Assembly: GCA_029936395.1 (NCBI GenBank)
Contig: JAPYSW010000005.1
Span: forward strand, 8,944-45,249
DNA length: 36,306 bases
Direction: 5' to 3'
Source of the DNA: Candidatus Poseidoniia archaeon
Lineage (GTDB): Archaea > Thermoplasmatota > Poseidoniia > MGIII > CG-Epi1
Shown: in pieces, positions 34,250-36,306 of the stretch
Layout of the letters: the number at the start of each line of letters is the position of its first letter
How positions within the stretch are numbered: the first letter of the stretch is position 1
Made by a program: the position numbers and the translations under genes
The notes under the pieces: generated by a model
The model's input: the letters and a program-made list of their open reading frames with translations, nothing else
What the model was told of the DNA's origin: nothing
The model's database searches: none

Positions 34250-35110
34250 TTACTTGAATCTTTCTTGAGATTGCCAAACTGCACCAACTAAATGTCTAGT
34301 AATGCGGGCTGCGAGAGCTGAGGTATTACCATTATCATGAGGTGGGCAAACTTCAACGCAATCAAAACCAACGATTCTATCTGCGAAAAAATTAATTGTT
34401 TGTATTACCTCGTAAGGAGTCATACCAAATGGTTCAGGCGTACCCACACCTGGGGCAAAAGCCGGATCAATGGCATCCATATCAAGACTCAAGTATACTG
34501 GACCTTCTAAATCATCTATAACATCGGCTAAATACTCTCGTAATTCAGTCCAACCTGATTCTACAAATTTTAAACCAACTGAACGAGCCTCTGTAATTTC
34601 TGATTGTGAAACTGAACGAATACCTATTGGACGAACATTATCTACACCTACAATCTCACTTACTCTTTTAGTAACTGTGGCATGAGATTTCGTATTTCCT
34701 TCGTATTCATTTCTAAAATCTAAATGTGCATCTAAGATTACTACAGCTAAATTTGGATATTTAGTATGTGCTGCCTTAACTGCAGCTGGAGTCAAAGAAT
34801 GCTCTCCTCCTAAACCAATAGGGAACTTACCTTCATTAACAATTTTTAAAACCAAATCTTCCAACAACTTCTCATTCTTATCCTGATCCTCCGTAATAGC
34901 TAAATTTCCCCAATCATTTGCTAAAATATCAGATAAATCAATCCCTAATTCTAGTAAATATGTTTCAAAATTATAACTATTCTTACGAATTGCGTCGGGA
35001 GCTTCAGAACTTCCTTTACGGAAACAGGCAGTGCCATCAAACGGATAGCCATAGTAAACAAACCGAGCTTCATTGTAAGAAGATTCGGCATCAGCAAAGA
35101 ACTCTGACAC
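34250..35110 (-). CDS. speB: Agmatinase/arginase-family ureohydrolase
   Basis: 286-aa manganese enzyme that probably splits agmatine into putrescine and urea, a step towards spermidine. The metal-binding motifs are all present: GLGGEHSLT, VVILDAHLDFRNEY with the following SHAT, and YLSLDMDAIDPAFAPGVGTPEP. VGFDCVEVCPPHDNGNTSALAA completes the family pattern. GTG start. It begins one base after the aIF5A stop. Spermidine donates the aminobutyl group of hypusine on aIF5A, so the pair makes biochemical sense. Guanidinobutyrase or another ureohydrolase is possible, but agmatinase best fits the archaeal context. Confidence 0.88.
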   Translation of the reverse strand: MSEFFADAESSYNEARFVYYGYPFDGTACFRKGSSEAPDAIRKNSYNFETYLLELGIDLSDILANDWGNLAITEDQDKNEKLLEDLVLKIVNEGKFPIGLGGEHSLTPAAVKAAHTKYPNLAVVILDAHLDFRNEYEGNTKSHATVTKRVSEIVGVDNVRPIGIRSVSQSEITEARSVGLKFVESGWTELREYLADVIDDLEGPVYLSLDMDAIDPAFAPGVGTPEPFGMTPYEVIQTINFFADRIVGFDCVEVCPPHDNGNTSALAARITRHLVGAVWQSQERFK

Positions 35111-35111
35111 T

Positions 35112-35507
35112 TTAGTCTGTTACCAGTTTACGACCCATGGCTGAAAGAAAAACAATCTCATTACCAGGTTCCATGGCTGAATGGAATTTTTCAGGAATAT
35201 CTGCTAAAGGTACATTAAATGTTTCAAAGGTCTCAAGATCCATCATCTGAACTTCAGCACCCATGTGAGCTAAAATCTGAGCTTTACGCCTATCTACAAG
35301 TGGAACATGAACTTTATGCTTGACTGGATGTACTAGAGACCTTTTTTGACTATCAAAAAGACCGATAGCAACCATACGTGCCTTAGCTTCACCGTGTTTA
35401 CCAGGCTTAGAGGTAATATATTCTACCAATTTACAAGGCTCATTATCAATGACTATGTATCGCCCAACTTTTAATGTTCTTATTTCTCGAATTTCTGTGT
35501 CGCTCAT
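35112..35507 (-). CDS. Translation initiation factor aIF5A
   Basis: 131-aa factor that helps ribosomes through difficult peptide bonds. The hypusine site is clear: Lys37 in [13 protein letters not shown]. The N-terminal SH3-like part (about 10-70) and the C-terminal OB-like part ([23 protein letters not shown]) are of standard length. Modification needs deoxyhypusine synthase and spermidine, and an agmatinase gene follows after one base. Upstream, seven bases away, is an unlisted 57-aa ORF and then tbp, so transcription may come from the tbp promoter. Confidence 0.96.
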   Translation of the reverse strand: MSDTEIREIRTLKVGRYIVIDNEPCKLVEYITSKPGKHGEAKARMVAIGLFDSQKRSLVHPVKHKVHVPLVDRRKAQILAHMGAEVQMMDLETFETFNVPLADIPEKFHSAMEPGNEIVFLSAMGRKLVTD

Positions 35508-35514
35508 TTTTAAA

Positions 35515-35688
35515 TTACCATTCTAATTCTCGCCATTTATCATCTGAAAGGTACCCATAAAGAGTATTGCGTCCAGAAATATTACGGCGCATTTTATTAA
35601 ATAAATCAACTGTTATTTCAAGAGATTGATCTCCTGTATCTTCGTGTAAAACTTCTAACCTTTGAATTAACTGTTCAACAGTTATCAT
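35515..35688 (-). CDS. Small hypothetical protein, 57 aa, between tbp and aIF5A
   Basis: A complete leftward ORF runs from the ATG at 35688 to TAA at 35515. It begins five bases after the tbp stop and ends seven bases before the aIF5A start, filling the gap exactly. The peptide starts [20 protein letters not shown] and ends [12 protein letters not shown]; it is charged, helix-rich and has an aromatic C-terminus. The reading frame and its close fit between two highly expressed genes are strong signs of a real gene. I recognise no family. A role with transcription or translation is only a guess from neighbours. Confidence 0.75.
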   Translation of the reverse strand: MITVEQLIQRLEVLHEDTGDQSLEITVDLFNKMRRNISGRNTLYGYLSDDKWRELEW

Positions 35689-35693
35689 CGAAC

Positions 35694-36245
35694 TTATGTC
35701 CTCATTAAACCTGCAGTCGTCAATTCTTCTTTAATATTTCTAACTGCATTCTTAATATCGTTTACTTCACGAGCACCTACACAAACCATCTTTCCACTTC
35801 CGAATAACAATAAGACAACTTTAGGATCGTCCATTCGATACACGAGTCCTGGGAAAGCTTCTGGCTCATATTCTACATTTTCAAAACCAAGAGACATTGC
35901 TATCTGAATTAAATTCAAGGTTGATTCGAGATTAGTTGTAGCTACAATATTTTGTATTACAATATCTGGTTCATCCTTCACAGGCATATCGAGAGCTCTA
36001 AGCTCATCAACTACTTTGTTAATTGCAACATGCACATCTGGTATTGATCTAGCTCCAGTACAAACTACTTTACCACTTCTAAAAATTAAAACTGCCGTTT
36101 TTGGTTCTGCTAATTTGTAAATAAGTCCTGGAAATCTATCCTGATCATATTCTGCACCTTCCAACTGGAATGCAATATCTTGTAGCATCAATTCTTTACC
36201 AATTGATGCACTTGCTACAACGTTAACTACTATTATTTCTGCCAT
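35694..36245 (-). CDS. tbp: TATA-box-binding protein (TBP)
   Basis: General archaeal transcription factor that binds the TATA box and recruits TFB and RNA polymerase. The 183 aa are two direct repeats of about 90 residues: FPGLIYKLAEPKTAVLIFRS with GKVVCTGA, and FPGLVYRMDDPKVVLLLFGS with GKMVCVGA. I use the ATG at 36245 (MAEIIVVNVVASASIG, the usual TBP start); a longer frame to 36284 adds 13 unlike residues and overlaps the promoter. An AGAGGT sequence precedes the start. It leads a probable operon with the 57-aa ORF, aIF5A and agmatinase. A perfect palindrome lies upstream. Confidence 0.96.
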   Translation of the reverse strand: MAEIIVVNVVASASIGKELMLQDIAFQLEGAEYDQDRFPGLIYKLAEPKTAVLIFRSGKVVCTGARSIPDVHVAINKVVDELRALDMPVKDEPDIVIQNIVATTNLESTLNLIQIAMSLGFENVEYEPEAFPGLVYRMDDPKVVLLLFGSGKMVCVGAREVNDIKNAVRNIKEELTTAGLMRT

Positions 36246-36272
36246 GTAAAATACCTCTGGTGGGAATCCTTC

Positions 36273-36280
36273 TATATAAA
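36273..36280 (-). promoter_or_regulatory. TATA box for tbp
   Basis: TTTATATA on the minus strand is centred about 31 bases before the tbp ATG, giving a short leader of only a few bases. It is a strong match, and TBP would bind its own promoter here. Confidence 0.5.
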
Positions 36281-36285
36281 GCACC

Positions 36286-36303
36286 TATTTAAAGGTTTAA
36301 ATA
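36286..36303. promoter_or_regulatory. Perfect palindrome upstream of the tbp TATA box
   Basis: TATTTAAA-GG-TTTAAATA is an exact inverted repeat with 8-base arms and a 2-base centre, ending five bases upstream of the tbp TATA box. The position fits a dimeric regulator site, a BRE/upstream element, or a second TATA box for an unseen divergent gene. Confidence 0.45.
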
Positions 36304-36306
36304 CTA

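Overview
The window looks like a compact, AT-rich archaeal chromosome segment. It encodes a TATA-binding protein, a hypusine-type initiation factor aIF5A, archaeal-type CDP-alcohol lipid enzymes, an archaeosortase, and many genes with a TATA box about 25 bases before the start codon and no room for a leader. The mix of archaeal information genes with bacterial-style folate genes (thyA-folA), giant secreted beta-domain proteins and low GC suggests a marine Thermoplasmatota lineage (Marine Group II or III, Poseidoniales-like). That placement is inference; no rRNA gene is present to confirm it.

Layout. 1-1050: the tail of an unseen gene, then a leftward trio (IscA-type protein, 72-aa unknown, DUF2237 protein). 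1064-4388: a rightward secreted cyclophilin, a multi-pass membrane protein and a secreted S15/CocE-type hydrolase. 4394-6190: an MscS channel with a very long charged coiled-coil tail. 6266-8111: pterin dehydratase-like protein, an unlisted 42-aa ORF, and thyA-folA. 8156-14764: a 2202-aa surface protein. 14765-18880: a leftward operon of coiled-coil COG1340 protein, sugar nucleotidyltransferase, archaeosortase-phosphatidylserine decarboxylase fusion, and phosphatidylserine synthase-type enzyme. 18961-23678: purC, a second CDP-alcohol transferase with a PgpA phosphatase, and purS-purL. 23712-26023: an ArsB/NhaD transporter and a rhomboid protease. 26129-33283: a 2384-aa surface protein with a blue-copper domain. 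33431-36306: pdxT, a micro-ORF, tRNA-Leu, agmatinase, aIF5A, an unlisted 57-aa ORF and tbp.

The strongest theme is a surface-protein lipid-anchoring system. A fused ArtA-PssD protein sits beside PssA, and three secreted proteins in the same window end in sorting-signal-like tails (short Pro-rich motif, hydrophobic helix, terminal basic cluster): the cyclophilin and the two giant proteins. The ArtA/PssA/PssD link is known from haloarchaea. Here the decarboxylase is covalently joined to the transpeptidase, the nucleotidyltransferase sits in the same operon, and the recognition motif seems to vary between PGF, PGP and TPSF.

Two small genes are well supported although not in a long-ORF view: a 57-aa protein between tbp and aIF5A, and a 42-aa protein with a good TATA box before thyA. 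I see no CRISPR arrays, insertion sequences or prophage genes.
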